Shown piece after piece: positions 26,158 to 34,548 of a stretch of 44,620 nt of DNA. Under the pieces are notes generated by a model, which was not told where the DNA came from, ran no database searches, and saw only the letters and a list, made by a program, of their open reading frames with translations. The position numbers and the translations under genes were made by a program. How positions within the stretch are numbered: the first letter of the stretch is position 1; each line of letters opens with the position of its first letter. The stretch is from a virus. The stretch is from the IMG/VR virus record IMGVR_UViG_3300037247_000112, positions 1 through 44,620 of that record. One strand, given 5' to 3'.

Positions 26158-26331
26158 TTAATCCTCCACTATTTTAGAGTTAAGCACCTCAATGAATCCA
26201 CGCATGCACTCACACATACACTTATGGGTTTTAATACATACAGGGTGCTCATTAGGTGCTCCTGCTACTTCAAATACTTCTACCACCTTTGTTAGTACAT
26301 TTATACTAATATTAATCTCTTCGTTAGTCAT
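26158..26331 (-). CDS. 57-residue protein with a Cys cluster
   Basis: ATG 26331 overlaps the end of the polymerase gene by 8 nt, and the TAA at 26158 lies beside the next ribosome site. The product begins MTNEEINISINVLTKVVEV and has Cys at 32, 38, 40 and 42 (C-x5-C-x-C-x-C), a possible metal site. Function is unknown. Confidence 0.65.
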   Translation of the reverse strand: MTNEEINISINVLTKVVEVFEVAGAPNEHPVCIKTHKCMCECMRGFIEVLNSKIVED

Positions 26332-26678
26332 ATACCCACTCCGTTATCAGTTCTTTATAGTCTATACCTTTCATAGAGTAGGGAGGCATAGGCACACACT
26401 TAACCTCTTGTCCTGTACCCCAATAAGGCTCCCCAATCTTAACGCCTATCCCTAATGGTACGTTAAACTCTACACCGTACACTTCCTTAAGGTAGTGGTA
26501 CACACAAGTAGTGAAGGCATGCAAGCTATACTCTGTGAACAGTTCATGTTCCTCAGGATGTACCTCAGATATGACTGAATCATGTATAGTATTAACTAAA
26601 AAGGATTCCATGTCTCTCATAGCATGCCACATGTACACCACTGCTATTGGTATAATCTCTGCCGTTGCAAAGTGTTGT
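26324..26678 (-). CDS. Family A DNA polymerase, exon 2 (motif C)
   Basis: Reading resumes at A26678 after the intron and gives QHFATAEIIPIAVVYMWHAM, the expected continuation of the polymerase motif NYPVQGFATADI. Motif C, the second catalytic Asp, is NTIHDSVISEV. The exon ends at TGA 26324. A GTG at 26641 opens a shorter free frame, but the residues upstream of it are clearly polymerase, so it is not a separate gene. Joined to exon 1 the precursor is 909 codons, in frame, with the splice falling within a Val codon (GT|A). Confidence 0.9.
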
Positions 26679-27473
26679 CGCTTGTGTTGCGGTGTGCCCG
26701 ATTCCGATACACCTCTTATAGTTTCCTATAAGGCCAGACTATATCATCATCCCTTAGGATGGAGACCGCTTCGAGTTCTCTTGAACCCTACTCCTATTAA
26801 GGATAGTCGTTGCACTTTCCGTATCACCTTTACGTATTAACCAGTGATATTTAATATGGTCACTAACAGTCATAAGTAACAAGTTACTAGGGCAGTTGTA
26901 AGTTCTATCACCATTAAGGTGATGTACTATGTAACCTTCCTGTATAAGTGTTAGAGCATGTGTAGCACAGTACACTACTATATGCTCATACACCTTGTTA
27001 CCATCAGTACTCCCCTTATACCATAAGGGGGAGAACACCTCTATATAGCCTGCACTGTTCGTTGTACGCGGCTTAGCATTATGATGTAACATTCTACACC
27101 TGCCATACATAGGATTGTTCTCTCCTAACTTAGATATAGCTAAAAGCTCCTTAGCTCTACTCTTTATCTCAGCACATGTATATTTGGTAGCCAAGTACCT
27201 ACGTAGTGTTACGTAAGATATACCTAACCTGCCCTGTATACGGTGCATAGCTATTCTGTTGGTGTACATATCAAATAAACGTTGTTGTACTGCTTCATCC
27301 AGTATTACTTTATTAGGCATAAGCCCTCCTCATATAATAAGGAAGTATTGTACCATAATAAACAACAGTTGTCTACGGCTTAGCTCAGGATTACCATATC
27401 AAATGACTTAGGCTTCCCCTGAATTCAATCTCTTCTTCACTACCTTATTACTAAGGTAGGCCGCTAATCTATA
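26679..27473 (-). other. Group I intron (IA2-like, T4 td type) in the DNA polymerase gene
   Basis: The 795-nt insert starts after exon U (CCCCGT) and ends in G, as group I introns do. P1 pairs exon CCGU with intron GCGG (27464-27461) with the conserved U-G at the splice site. A perfect P2 hairpin lies at 27440-27459. The P element AGGGGAAGCCTAAGTC lies within 27405-27426. The Q element TAATCCTGAGCTAAGCC lies within 27367-27394. The R element ACGACTATCC is at 26801-26810 and the S element GATATAGTCT at 26736-26745. These are very close to the td intron core. The HNH gene fills the P6 region. Splicing restores the polymerase frame exactly. Confidence 0.93.
26754..27320 (-). CDS. Intron-encoded HNH homing endonuclease
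   Basis: The 188-residue product has an N-terminal helix-turn-helix-like segment (RIQGRLGISYVTLRRYLATK), a NUMOD-like GENNPMYGRC motif, and a C-terminal HNH nuclease: KVYEHIVVYCATH, then GYIVHHLNGDRTYNCPSNLLLM, with catalytic His-His and Asn. It would cut intronless polymerase genes and spread the intron. It starts downstream of the Q element, and its 3' end runs through the R element and stops 9 nt short of S, so gene and ribozyme share sequence. The ribosome site is AGGAGG upstream of ATG 27320. Confidence 0.9.
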   Translation of the reverse strand: MPNKVILDEAVQQRLFDMYTNRIAMHRIQGRLGISYVTLRRYLATKYTCAEIKSRAKELLAISKLGENNPMYGRCRMLHHNAKPRTTNSAGYIEVFSPLWYKGSTDGNKVYEHIVVYCATHALTLIQEGYIVHHLNGDRTYNCPSNLLLMTVSDHIKYHWLIRKGDTESATTILNRSRVQENSKRSPS

Positions 27474-29848
27474 ACGGGGTAGTTCTTTATATTAGTGCTG
27501 TTAGTTACATACCCACTCTGTTGCATATGGCAGTCAGGAAAGAAGAACTTGAATCCATGTATCATCTTGACTTCCTTAGTACGTTGAGCGTTATCTATCC
27601 ATCGTTGCTGTGCCTTAGCTATGCCTGAGTAGTGACTAGCAAACCATTTGTAGTATGCCACTTCTGCTTTAGTACCACTCATACCACCAAATAAGGGCTT
27701 AAACGTATGCTGTTTGCTATCCTGCCGTGTCTCTATCTGCCCTCCCTCTGCCAGCACGTTCATTGTATCCGTGTGTACATCCAAGTTGTTAACAATAGCC
27801 TGTGTTGCTATAGGACACTGCCCTAAGAATGCAGCCACTCTAAATTCTAGTTGACAGTTATGATTACAGTAGCCATCTACTATATAGGTCTTAGTGCTAG
27901 TTTGTATTGAGTGTACTGGACGTTGTCCTAAGTACTCTACATCTACAACCTTTATGCGTTTATTCCTACTCATAGCCTTGCCTTCTAATCTAGGCAAGAA
28001 GTTTAGCTTAGCTTTTATACTGCCACTCAACGCTGCTACACGTAACATACTAGCTATGCCTGTAATGTTATAACTAACTACATCAGCAGTAGAGAGTGCA
28101 CTCCTCCTAAAATTATACTGCCTTATAGGAAAGTTTAGTGTCTCCAACACTTCTCTTATCCTAGCATCTACAGGATTTGCTACTGATTGTGTTATCTGCA
28201 TCTTGTCATGACTTACTGAGCCATCACAATCAAGCATACCTCCCAATGCTCCCCACTCTACCTGATTTCCTCCATAGTGATAGGTGTCACAAAACTTAGA
28301 TACATAAAAAGTTTTATTACTAGCTAACATGTCATTAGGTGTTATATATTTAAGTGCATTACTATGCTTATCACATCCTAGGAATTGATGATTGCCACTT
28401 ACATTCAGCTTAACACCATTTTCTAAGTGCACTCTATAACACAGTACTCTCCTCTGCTTAGTATGCTCCACTACACCATAGCGTAGTTTTCTAGTAGCAG
28501 TACCCTCCCTATTCTCATCGAAGGACAACACCTTGTCACCCACTGCCACAGTAGATACTTCCTTCCATTTACCATCTGCCATAAGCATATGATGGCCTGT
28601 CATAAAGCATCCATCTGCTTCACCCATTGACCACCCCTTCTTACGAGGGCTAAACAAGGGCTTAAATTGTCTACTAAAGTTCTGAAACTGTACAGACTTA
28701 GTAACTACCTTACCCTTATCATCTACTATGTGCTCAAATGTACGCCGGATACCACTGCTACTTAGCCTGTGTGTCTTAGTTATACACTGGTTAAACTGGG
28801 CATAAAATACACCATCAGGTATATCATCTCTCTTATCAGTGGCTACGCCCTGAAAGAAGAGTAAGTTTTTAGTCACCTCTGCGTTGTACTTAGAGTACTC
28901 CTTCTTTAACTTGACAAACTCACGTTGTCTTTTATTGGTGGTCTTCAATGCAAGCAGGTCTTCTATCTTGGTGCTATATATGGGGGTAGCATTCCTCCCC
29001 TTACCCTTATACTTAGGGGTAAACTTCAGCACCTCGTATACAAATTCCTTCACTTGCTTAGGACTATTAGGATTAATGCCTCCTGTAAACTCATCAACAG
29101 CAGCAGTGGCAGCAGCTAGCTTAGCAGCAGACTCTCTGTAACGCTCACCAACAGCCGTTGCATCTATATGCATGCCATTGCTCTCTATATCAGCTAACGC
29201 TGCCGAGAGAAGGCATCTAGTGTACACATGACCAAGCAAACCACGTTCCCTCACCTCTTCTAATTGGAGGAGGAATAACTCACGAGTTTGTGTGATGTCC
29301 CAGTTACATCTAGCTATCAATTTACTACGAGGCATATCACTAGGGTCTACCTTCCCCTTCATACATAGATTAATATAAGGTGCCTTGCTCTTACCTAAGT
29401 ATTTAGTAGATAGAGCGTCAAGAGATAGCTCCGCCTGTAAGTTACCATTCATACAGTATTCAGCAACCATAGTGTCGTATAGTACTAGCTTATACAAGTC
29501 AATGCCCGCTCTTTTCAACCAACCAATATCAAACTTGCCATTGTGTGCCACTATAAAATCTGCATTCTCTAAGGCATCTACTAACTCTCCCATCTCTAAC
29601 TCATTGCCGTATATGTTATGAGCAGCACCATAATAACCATGACACCAACTACCACACACTATACTATTAGCAGGCCAACACGGTTGCGGGCTGCTAGCAT
29701 CTCCCTTAGTGTTAGTCTCTAAATCAAACACTACAAAGTTATCTGATAGGTACACCTCGGGGTTTGGTGATAGTAAGAAGGGTGGCAAGGCTTTAAGCAT
29801 AGCCCTTGGCAGCTTAGCTAGTGTACGTGCTACCGTTACTCTACCCAT
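27474..29848 (-). CDS. Family A DNA polymerase, exon 1 (exonuclease, palm/fingers, intein)
   Basis: Residues about 35-190 are a 3'-5' proofreading domain with FDLETN (Exo I), AHNGKFDIGW (Exo II) and NWDITQTREL (Exo III). The polymerase part has RLSSSG and QFQNFSRQFKPLFSPRKKGW, motif A (EADG split by an intein from CQLEFRVAA), and motif B (RQDSKQHTFKPLFGGMSG). It reads NIKNYPV at the splice site and stops 10 nt into the intron if unspliced, giving an inactive 794-residue product without motif C. Spliced and with the intein removed, the enzyme is 658 residues, near T7 gp5 size. It replicates the phage genome. Confidence 0.93.
27857..28609 (-). mobile_element. Intein with LAGLIDADG-type endonuclease, in polymerase motif A
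   Basis: Residues 414-664 (251 aa) of the precursor. Block A starts at Cys414 (CFMTGHHMLMADGKWKE, VGDKVLS); block B is NVSGNHQFLG with the conserved His. A single dodecapeptide motif, LGGMLDCDGSV, marks a LAGLIDADG endonuclease. Block F is HSIQTSTKTYIVDGY and block G is CNHN followed by Cys665 of the extein. Cys1, HN at the end and Cys+1 are all that class 1 splicing needs. Splicing joins EADG to CQLEFR and rebuilds motif A, where the catalytic Asp lies 2 residues before the insertion point. Confidence 0.95.
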
Positions 29849-29851
29849 GCA

Positions 29852-30052
29852 TCACTCCTCTATCACCTCAACTTCACTAGCGAAAAAGCATAACCAACCA
29901 CTTGTAAGACTACCATCCCCCTTATAGCCTGCTGCCTCCAAATCTACCAGCAATATATCATAACCATACCTTAAATCTGTTGCATTAAATACCTTGCCTA
30001 CTACTGCCGCCATTCCTGTATAACCGCCATCATTTAGTACTTTAACTTTCAT
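29852..30052 (-). CDS. Small beta protein, paralogue family B member 2
   Basis: The 66-residue product begins KVKVLNDGGYTG and contains GKVFNAT, GYDILLVDLEAAG and a closing EVEVIEE. It shares nearly every one of these with the protein at 34064 (VKVKLLSDGGY, GKVFNAT, GYDIIVADLVAAG, EVEVVL). It lies just upstream of the polymerase gene. The function of the family is unknown. Confidence 0.75.
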   Translation of the reverse strand: MKVKVLNDGGYTGMAAVVGKVFNATDLRYGYDILLVDLEAAGYKGDGSLTSGWLCFFASEVEVIEE

Positions 30053-30315
30053 AGATTTATCTCCGTTAATTCTTTATCTCTATGGTAACTCACATGTCTT
30101 ACGCCGAGGCTACGCAGCAGGGCTAATGCCTTCACTCGTATTGCTTTAGTCATAAGGCCATGTGCGCCCATTAAATACACTGTTTCTGCATCAAGGTACA
30201 TCACTGTAATTATACCTACGTATGCATCCCGCTTAGCATAGCACTTCCCTCTATCATACACTCTTATATGTGCCATGGCGGGGGTGTGCTCTATACTGTG
30301 CTCGGCCTTAGACAC
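30049..30315 (-). CDS. Unknown 88-residue protein (GTG start preferred)
   Basis: A longer frame opens at 30360, but GTG 30315 has GAAGAGG 7 nt upstream and only a small overlap with the gene before. The body has the pattern HIRVYDRGKCYAKRDAYVG, ITVMYLDAETVYLMGAHG and a helix plus strand with LRSLGVRHVSYHR. It looks like a compact alpha/beta fold of a kind I have seen in other phages, but I cannot name a function. The start is uncertain (ATG 30276 is also possible). Confidence 0.6.
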   Translation of the reverse strand: MSKAEHSIEHTPAMAHIRVYDRGKCYAKRDAYVGIITVMYLDAETVYLMGAHGLMTKAIRVKALALLRSLGVRHVSYHRDKELTEINL

Positions 30316-30508
30316 TAGGCACCTCTTCAAATGCACTCCATGTGCTGTCATTAGCATCACCTGCGTTATCTACTAACCGTCCATTCTTATCTATAGTATA
30401 CACATTTCCCTCAGTGAAAATTTCCCCATCGTCAAAGTAATCTCTTGTGCAGCGTAGTGCAGTGCCTGCTTTATATTGGCCTCTTTCAAATTGCTTACCC
30501 ATAATCAT
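30308..30508 (-). CDS. Small beta protein, possible distant family A member
   Basis: The 66-residue product has Gly-x-x-hydrophobic-x-C-T-R-D near residue 22 and then FTEGNVYTIDKNGRLVDNAGD. This parallels the C/S-T-x-D-x-T-x-G-K-x-Y-x-hydrophobic and VxDDxGD order of the proteins at 31941, 33831 and 37246. The start is ATG 30508 after AAGGAG, or ATG 30502. Confidence 0.6.
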   Translation of the reverse strand: MIMGKQFERGQYKAGTALRCTRDYFDDGEIFTEGNVYTIDKNGRLVDNAGDANDSTWSAFEEVPSV

Positions 30509-30712
30509 TTACTCCTTAGTAAATAGTGCTGTGATGTTATTGATAGCCCGTACTGCAAGCTCACCCTCTGCTAAGGCTGCATCACGCTTAGCTGTAGCAG
30601 CACTTATCTTGTCTGCTTCTAGGGCAGCTGTGGTTACCTCGCGCTCTGCTACATCTTGTAAGTCTTTGGTGAATGTATCTAAAATTGATTGTGTTGTCTT
30701 ACGTTGAAACAT
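30509..30712 (-). CDS. 67-residue helical protein
   Basis: The sequence is a single Ala/Glu/Lys-rich helix (FTKDLQDVAEREVTTAALEADKIS onward) with heptad-like spacing, probably a coiled coil. It lies directly between the helicase gene and small beta proteins. Similar small coiled coils are common in podovirus early regions, without known function. Confidence 0.65.
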   Translation of the reverse strand: MFQRKTTQSILDTFTKDLQDVAEREVTTAALEADKISAATAKRDAALAEGELAVRAINNITALFTKE

Positions 30713-30717
30713 ATATG

Positions 30718-31938
30718 TTACCTTATGTATTTAAAAGCTGATATCTTCTCATTCAATCTCACTGTAATAGCTAGATGCTTACCGCCTAGCTTATTCTTAG
30801 TGATGTTTAGCACCCTACGTCCCGATGCTTGGTACTCTCTGTTCATCCCAATGCCTATCATGGCATCCGTTTGTCCTTGCACTCCTATGTTACTGTAGTA
30901 CACATCCTTAATAGTCAAGTACAATTTACCTATAGCTGTCTCAGCTGCCTGTGATATGCTAACCCCTGCCACCTTATTCCTACTGTAGAACATACGCATA
31001 GCATAGGCTAGCTTCTCTATTAGCTGTGTCTTCTCAGGCTCTTTGCCCTTACCTAGCATTAAGTTGGTTAGTTGGTCAATGATACACACCTTAGGCTTGT
31101 GCTCTAAGATAAGAGACTGTACTTGTGCTACTGTTCCCGGTGATAGGTGTACAAACACTAGATTACTCCATCCCCTACTACGTGCTAGCGCCATAGCCCC
31201 CTCTCTGTCCTCTTGTACCTCCTCCGCTGTCCATTGGGTGAAGCGGCACAGTAGACGCATTAGGTACATGTCTGCACTCTCCTCATTGCCTATGTACAGG
31301 GTCTTATCTCCCTTCCTTGTGCGCTTGTTACATGCTGTAGCATATGCCAAGTTGATACCGAAGGCTGTCTTGCCACACTCAGGAGGAGCATACACCAACA
31401 AGTGACTACCTGCTATAAGCCCTCCATCAAATGCATCGTTCAATTCACAGGGTGCAATAGGAATTCTATTAGCAATAGTGAGAGACTCAGCAAAGCTATC
31501 CACATCAGCATCGGCATACACTATGGGAGCATCGACAGCATCCTGTAAACCATCAGCTTGTAAGCTGTTGTACTTCTCTAGTAAAGGGGCTGCTTTCTTA
31601 TGCTCCTTAGCTAGTAGGTAGCCTCCTATTAGTTCCCCTATACTATCTGATTTCATAACACGGTAATCATCTAGTATATTATCTACTGACACAGGCTGTA
31701 GCTTATCTAAGAAGGCTTCAAACTTCTCAATAGCCTTAGGATGAGAGCGTTTGAGCCTTGTACGTAAAGACTGTACATCCATGCAGGTAGCAGAATCATC
31801 TCTATTATAATACTTGACAAGCTCTTTGAATATTAATTCACCCATATCACTGAAGTCTCCTTCATCATGGTACTTGTGTACTGTGTCAAACGCATTACGA
31901 GATTGTATCAAGGCTGCTATGATGCTACGCTCAGCCAT
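30718..31938 (-). CDS. Replicative DNA helicase (DnaB-like, RecA fold)
   Basis: The 406-residue product has a helical N-terminal domain (1-130) and a RecA-type motor. Walker A is APPECGKT (184-191), Walker B is KVCIIDQL, and late motifs include VAGVSISQA and the C-terminal GGKHLAITVRLNEKISAFKYI strand. It is expected to form a hexamer at the fork, working with the separate primase encoded upstream, so helicase and primase are two proteins here rather than one as in T7 gp4. It lies 3 nt from its upstream neighbour. Confidence 0.9.
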   Translation of the reverse strand: MAERSIIAALIQSRNAFDTVHKYHDEGDFSDMGELIFKELVKYYNRDDSATCMDVQSLRTRLKRSHPKAIEKFEAFLDKLQPVSVDNILDDYRVMKSDSIGELIGGYLLAKEHKKAAPLLEKYNSLQADGLQDAVDAPIVYADADVDSFAESLTIANRIPIAPCELNDAFDGGLIAGSHLLVYAPPECGKTAFGINLAYATACNKRTRKGDKTLYIGNEESADMYLMRLLCRFTQWTAEEVQEDREGAMALARSRGWSNLVFVHLSPGTVAQVQSLILEHKPKVCIIDQLTNLMLGKGKEPEKTQLIEKLAYAMRMFYSRNKVAGVSISQAAETAIGKLYLTIKDVYYSNIGVQGQTDAMIGIGMNREYQASGRRVLNITKNKLGGKHLAITVRLNEKISAFKYIR

Positions 31939-31940
31939 AG

Positions 31941-32162
31941 TTATTCCTTAACGAGGGATACGTAGTAGTCATACAAGTGTACTATGTCTCCTACATCATA
32001 CACAAACGCAACATCGTGCTTACCCCTTGTACAGGAGGGAGTGTCTACTACCACTAATGTATAATGCTTTCCCTTAGTAGTATCACTTGTACATATACTA
32101 GCTGCGAGGTCTAACTCTTCGTTAACTGTAATCTTATCACCAACTTTAAATGTATTACTCAT
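31941..32162 (-). CDS. Small beta protein, paralogue family A member 1
   Basis: The 73-residue product begins SNTFKVGDKITVNE and contains SDTTKGKHYTLVVV, FVYDVGDIVHLYD and VSLVKE. The protein at 33831 starts SNTFKAGDSITINQ with the same later blocks, so the two are clear duplicates. Its ATG overlaps the stop of a family B gene as ATGA. Likely a small SH3-like beta barrel; role unknown. Confidence 0.75.
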   Translation of the reverse strand: MSNTFKVGDKITVNEELDLAASICTSDTTKGKHYTLVVVDTPSCTRGKHDVAFVYDVGDIVHLYDYYVSLVKE

Positions 32163-32380
32163 ATTAATTCCTCCACTAGTTCACACGCAGTGCCAATAAA
32201 CCAGCTATAAGGGACGTCCCTATCAAACGCCACATGCTCCGCACCAACAGCATGTAATTCACTGCCTGTTACCTCCGCAAGGCGTCCCTTTAAAGTGGCC
32301 TCTACCTCTACAGGAAATTTAACCTCATCTAGCCCCTTAAAGTCCCCATTATTTAATAATATTACTTTTACTTTACTCAT
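32159..32380 (-). CDS. Small beta protein, paralogue family B member 3 (diverged)
   Basis: The 73-residue product starts KVKVILLNNGDFKG, has EVEATLKG at the position of the family's VFNAT block, and ends GTACELVEELI. It is paired with a family A gene downstream in the same ATGA overlap as the 34064/33831 pair, which strengthens the family assignment despite divergence. Confidence 0.6.
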   Translation of the reverse strand: MSKVKVILLNNGDFKGLDEVKFPVEVEATLKGRLAEVTGSELHAVGAEHVAFDRDVPYSWFIGTACELVEELI

Positions 32381-33204
32381 GCTATCACCTCAAATGTTTT
32401 ATTTAGTTCACCCACTGTCATATCCTTACAATCTACTCCTAGTAGAGGTATAATTATCACCTCATCAAAGGCTAGAGATAGGCTACGTTTAAGCTTAACA
32501 GCCTTAGTAATAGCATCAGCATCTAGCACAATGATTAACTTCTTTACATCTAACGCAAGCATAGTGCTTACATGCCTATCATATATAGCAGTCCCGCCTA
32601 GACAGCATGTAGTTACGCCTATCTGGGAGTTGATACGTAGCATCGAGGGGTAATCCTCCACTACACATACCGTCTTACTTTCTACTACTTGTTGTAGCAC
32701 TTCCATGTTAGGGAAGCACAGCCCTATATCAGTAGGAATAACAGGCTTCCAGTATGCCTTCGCCCCCTTACAGGGTCTGTTAGAGGCAAGCTTAGGGTAG
32801 TACCTTGCTATATAACCGTGTACCCTACCCATCAGGTCATACTGCGGGTAGTACACTCTCATATCCTCCTCACTAAACCTAACAGCATCTAACCAACGGG
32901 ACTCAATGCCAAAGGTAGCTTGTAAATACGCTGCCTCATAACTAGTGAGGGCTGACAGCTTACCATCAAACAACTTCTTATGTCTAATACTTGTTTGGTC
33001 TAAGCCTACCTTACCACTACCCTTAGAGGTTATAACGCCACGGCAAGGGCAGTTTAACTTAAAGCATATGTATGCCACCTCACTATTAGTGCGTGTCATA
33101 CTGAAGGCACTAGTACTACCACATACAGGGCATACACCACGAGTACTACATCCTTCAGGTAAGGTTAGTGCCTGCTCTCTCACTAGCTGTGCTACGTCAT
33201 TCAT
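32377..33204 (-). CDS. DNA primase (zinc finger + TOPRIM)
   Basis: The 275-residue product has an N-terminal zinc finger, Cys25-Cys28 (CPVC) with Cys47 and Cys52 (ICFKLNC). A linker follows, then a TOPRIM domain with the catalytic Glu in VCVVEDYPSMLRI and the Asp pair in KLIIVLDADA. A CCLGG loop (TTCCLGGTAIYD) lies between them. It would lay down RNA primers for the DnaB-like helicase. It is small compared with T7 gp4 because there is no helicase half. Confidence 0.9.
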   Translation of the reverse strand: MNDVAQLVREQALTLPEGCSTRGVCPVCGSTSAFSMTRTNSEVAYICFKLNCPCRGVITSKGSGKVGLDQTSIRHKKLFDGKLSALTSYEAAYLQATFGIESRWLDAVRFSEEDMRVYYPQYDLMGRVHGYIARYYPKLASNRPCKGAKAYWKPVIPTDIGLCFPNMEVLQQVVESKTVCVVEDYPSMLRINSQIGVTTCCLGGTAIYDRHVSTMLALDVKKLIIVLDADAITKAVKLKRSLSLAFDEVIIIPLLGVDCKDMTVGELNKTFEVIA

Positions 33205-33565
33205 TTGTCACAGGTCTGACATGCAGCTTAGCTAAGGCAGCCGGGCATACCAAGTAACTGCCTCCTAATAAACTAGCTAATATAGTAGCACCTTCATACC
33301 CTGCTGCGCCTAGCACACTCACATCATAGTAAACATCAGGACTACATATACTACGAGTGCTAGTATCATCATTAATAAACACCCCTGTATATATAAAGCT
33401 ATACCCTTTCGAGTCTTTAAAGCGCAGTCCTAAAATTTTACCTACATGCTCTGCCAAAGGAGCATACATTTCGTAACGCTCCCCTATCTCCATAAACTTA
33501 CCTGTACTATCTAATACAGGGATATCTGTGTGCAATATAACGGCTTCTGATAGTGATGTACTCAT
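33197..33565 (-). CDS. Unknown 122-residue protein
   Basis: The product overlaps the primase start by 8 nt. It has beta segments (GKILGLRFKDSKGYSFIYTGVF), then VYYDVSVLGAAGYEGATILASLLG, which faintly recalls the GYDIxVxDLxAAG block of family B. It may be an extended family member, but this is weak. Function is unknown. Confidence 0.65.
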   Translation of the reverse strand: MSTSLSEAVILHTDIPVLDSTGKFMEIGERYEMYAPLAEHVGKILGLRFKDSKGYSFIYTGVFINDDTSTRSICSPDVYYDVSVLGAAGYEGATILASLLGGSYLVCPAALAKLHVRPVTNE

Positions 33566-33834
33566 CTTGCTCTCCTTTTAGCTGCTCTATTCTTACGTGC
33601 TTGTAAGGCTGTAAACTCCTGTGTAGTTTCCCAACGTGTAGCTATATTGCCGTACAAATCTTCAAAGATACGCTTACCTTCGGCTAAGCTAATCACTTTC
33701 TTATCCTTAGGCTGTGCCTTAGTGGTGTACAGTATAGCATTGCCTTCCCTGTTTAGTGTGGCGTACTTATCCACGGTGGTATGCATCTTTTTAACTAGTA
33801 CCTCCATGAAGAAGTGTTGTGATAATGTGTTCAT
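33562..33834 (-). CDS. Unknown 90-residue basic protein
   Basis: The product is a mix of helix and strand with a strongly basic C-terminus (QARKNRAAKRRAR), which may bind nucleic acid. It overlaps both neighbours by 4 nt in the ATGA manner. No family is recognised. Confidence 0.65.
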   Translation of the reverse strand: MNTLSQHFFMEVLVKKMHTTVDKYATLNREGNAILYTTKAQPKDKKVISLAEGKRIFEDLYGNIATRWETTQEFTALQARKNRAAKRRAR

Positions 33835-34067
33835 AATACCACCTCAGCCAAGCTAACGTCACTCTCCCATATAGTTACTGTATCTCCTATATCATCTACG
33901 AACTGTACTCGTTGTAAGTGTGGATTTTCAACCCCTGTGCGGTAGAACACGGCAGTGAGGAGGTAGGCTTTACCTGTTGTTGTGTCCCTTGTGCTAGACG
34001 CTGTGTAATTGTCTGCCATAGGCTGATTAATGGTGATGCTATCACCTGCTTTAAATGTATTACTCAT
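33831..34067 (-). CDS. Small beta protein, paralogue family A member 2
   Basis: The 78-residue product begins SNTFKAGDSITINQ and has RDTTTGKAYLLTAV, VQFVDDIGDTVTIW and DVSLAE, matching the protein at 31941 block by block. It overlaps the upstream family B gene as ATGA, the same gene pair order as 32159/31941. Confidence 0.75.
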   Translation of the reverse strand: MSNTFKAGDSITINQPMADNYTASSTRDTTTGKAYLLTAVFYRTGVENPHLQRVQFVDDIGDTVTIWESDVSLAEVVL

Positions 34068-34279
34068 AATACCACCTCTACTTCCTCGTTAGTCCAATAC
34101 AACGCCGTCTCTAAGTCTGCACAATCAGTAACAAGGCCAGCAGCTACAAGGTCAGCTACAATAATATCATAGCCACTACCCCACCAAGGTGTTGCATTAA
34201 ATACCTTACCAATCAAGCTTGGCTCCCCTTCCTTACGATACCCGCCATCACTTAACAACTTCACTTTAACTGTATTCAT
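34064..34279 (-). CDS. Small beta protein, paralogue family B member 4
   Basis: The 71-residue product has KVKLLSDGGY, GKVFNAT, GYDIIVADLVAAG and the closing EEVEVVL. It is the best match to the protein at 29852. It forms a two-gene cassette with the family A gene downstream. Confidence 0.75.
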   Translation of the reverse strand: MNTVKVKLLSDGGYRKEGEPSLIGKVFNATPWWGSGYDIIVADLVAAGLVTDCADLETALYWTNEEVEVVL

Positions 34280-34536
34280 TATGCCTCCTCAATTAGAGTA
34301 ACTTGGTGGTGTTTGTACTCCCCATGTAATGTACCTTCAGGAAAGAAGGCAGGCTTTCCTGCTATTAGCACATCATCAGTAAACCCTCTCCCTTCACGTA
34401 CGTCAGTACACATGAAGGAGCCATCAGCATTCTTAAACTTAGCATGTATTATAGATTTCATAAAATCTACGCCCTTTGCTTCTAATTGATACTTAAAGCC
34501 CACTACCAATTGTTGTCTTGCTTTAACTTCACTCAT
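34279..34536 (-). CDS. Unknown 85-residue protein
   Basis: The product starts with a Lys/Gln helix and then has a beta-rich part (IIHAKFKNADGSFMCTD, then GEYKHHQVTLIEEA). The end resembles the VxLxEE ending of the small beta families, but there is no clear family core. The stop shares a base with the next ATG. Confidence 0.6.
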   Translation of the reverse strand: MSEVKARQQLVVGFKYQLEAKGVDFMKSIIHAKFKNADGSFMCTDVREGRGFTDDVLIAGKPAFFPEGTLHGEYKHHQVTLIEEA

Positions 34537-34548
34537 AATCGTATTACC

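Noticed and set aside
26324-26641. Stand-alone gene starting at GTG 26641
   Set aside because: The residues just upstream in frame are polymerase sequence and a group I intron joins them to exon 1, so it is an exon.
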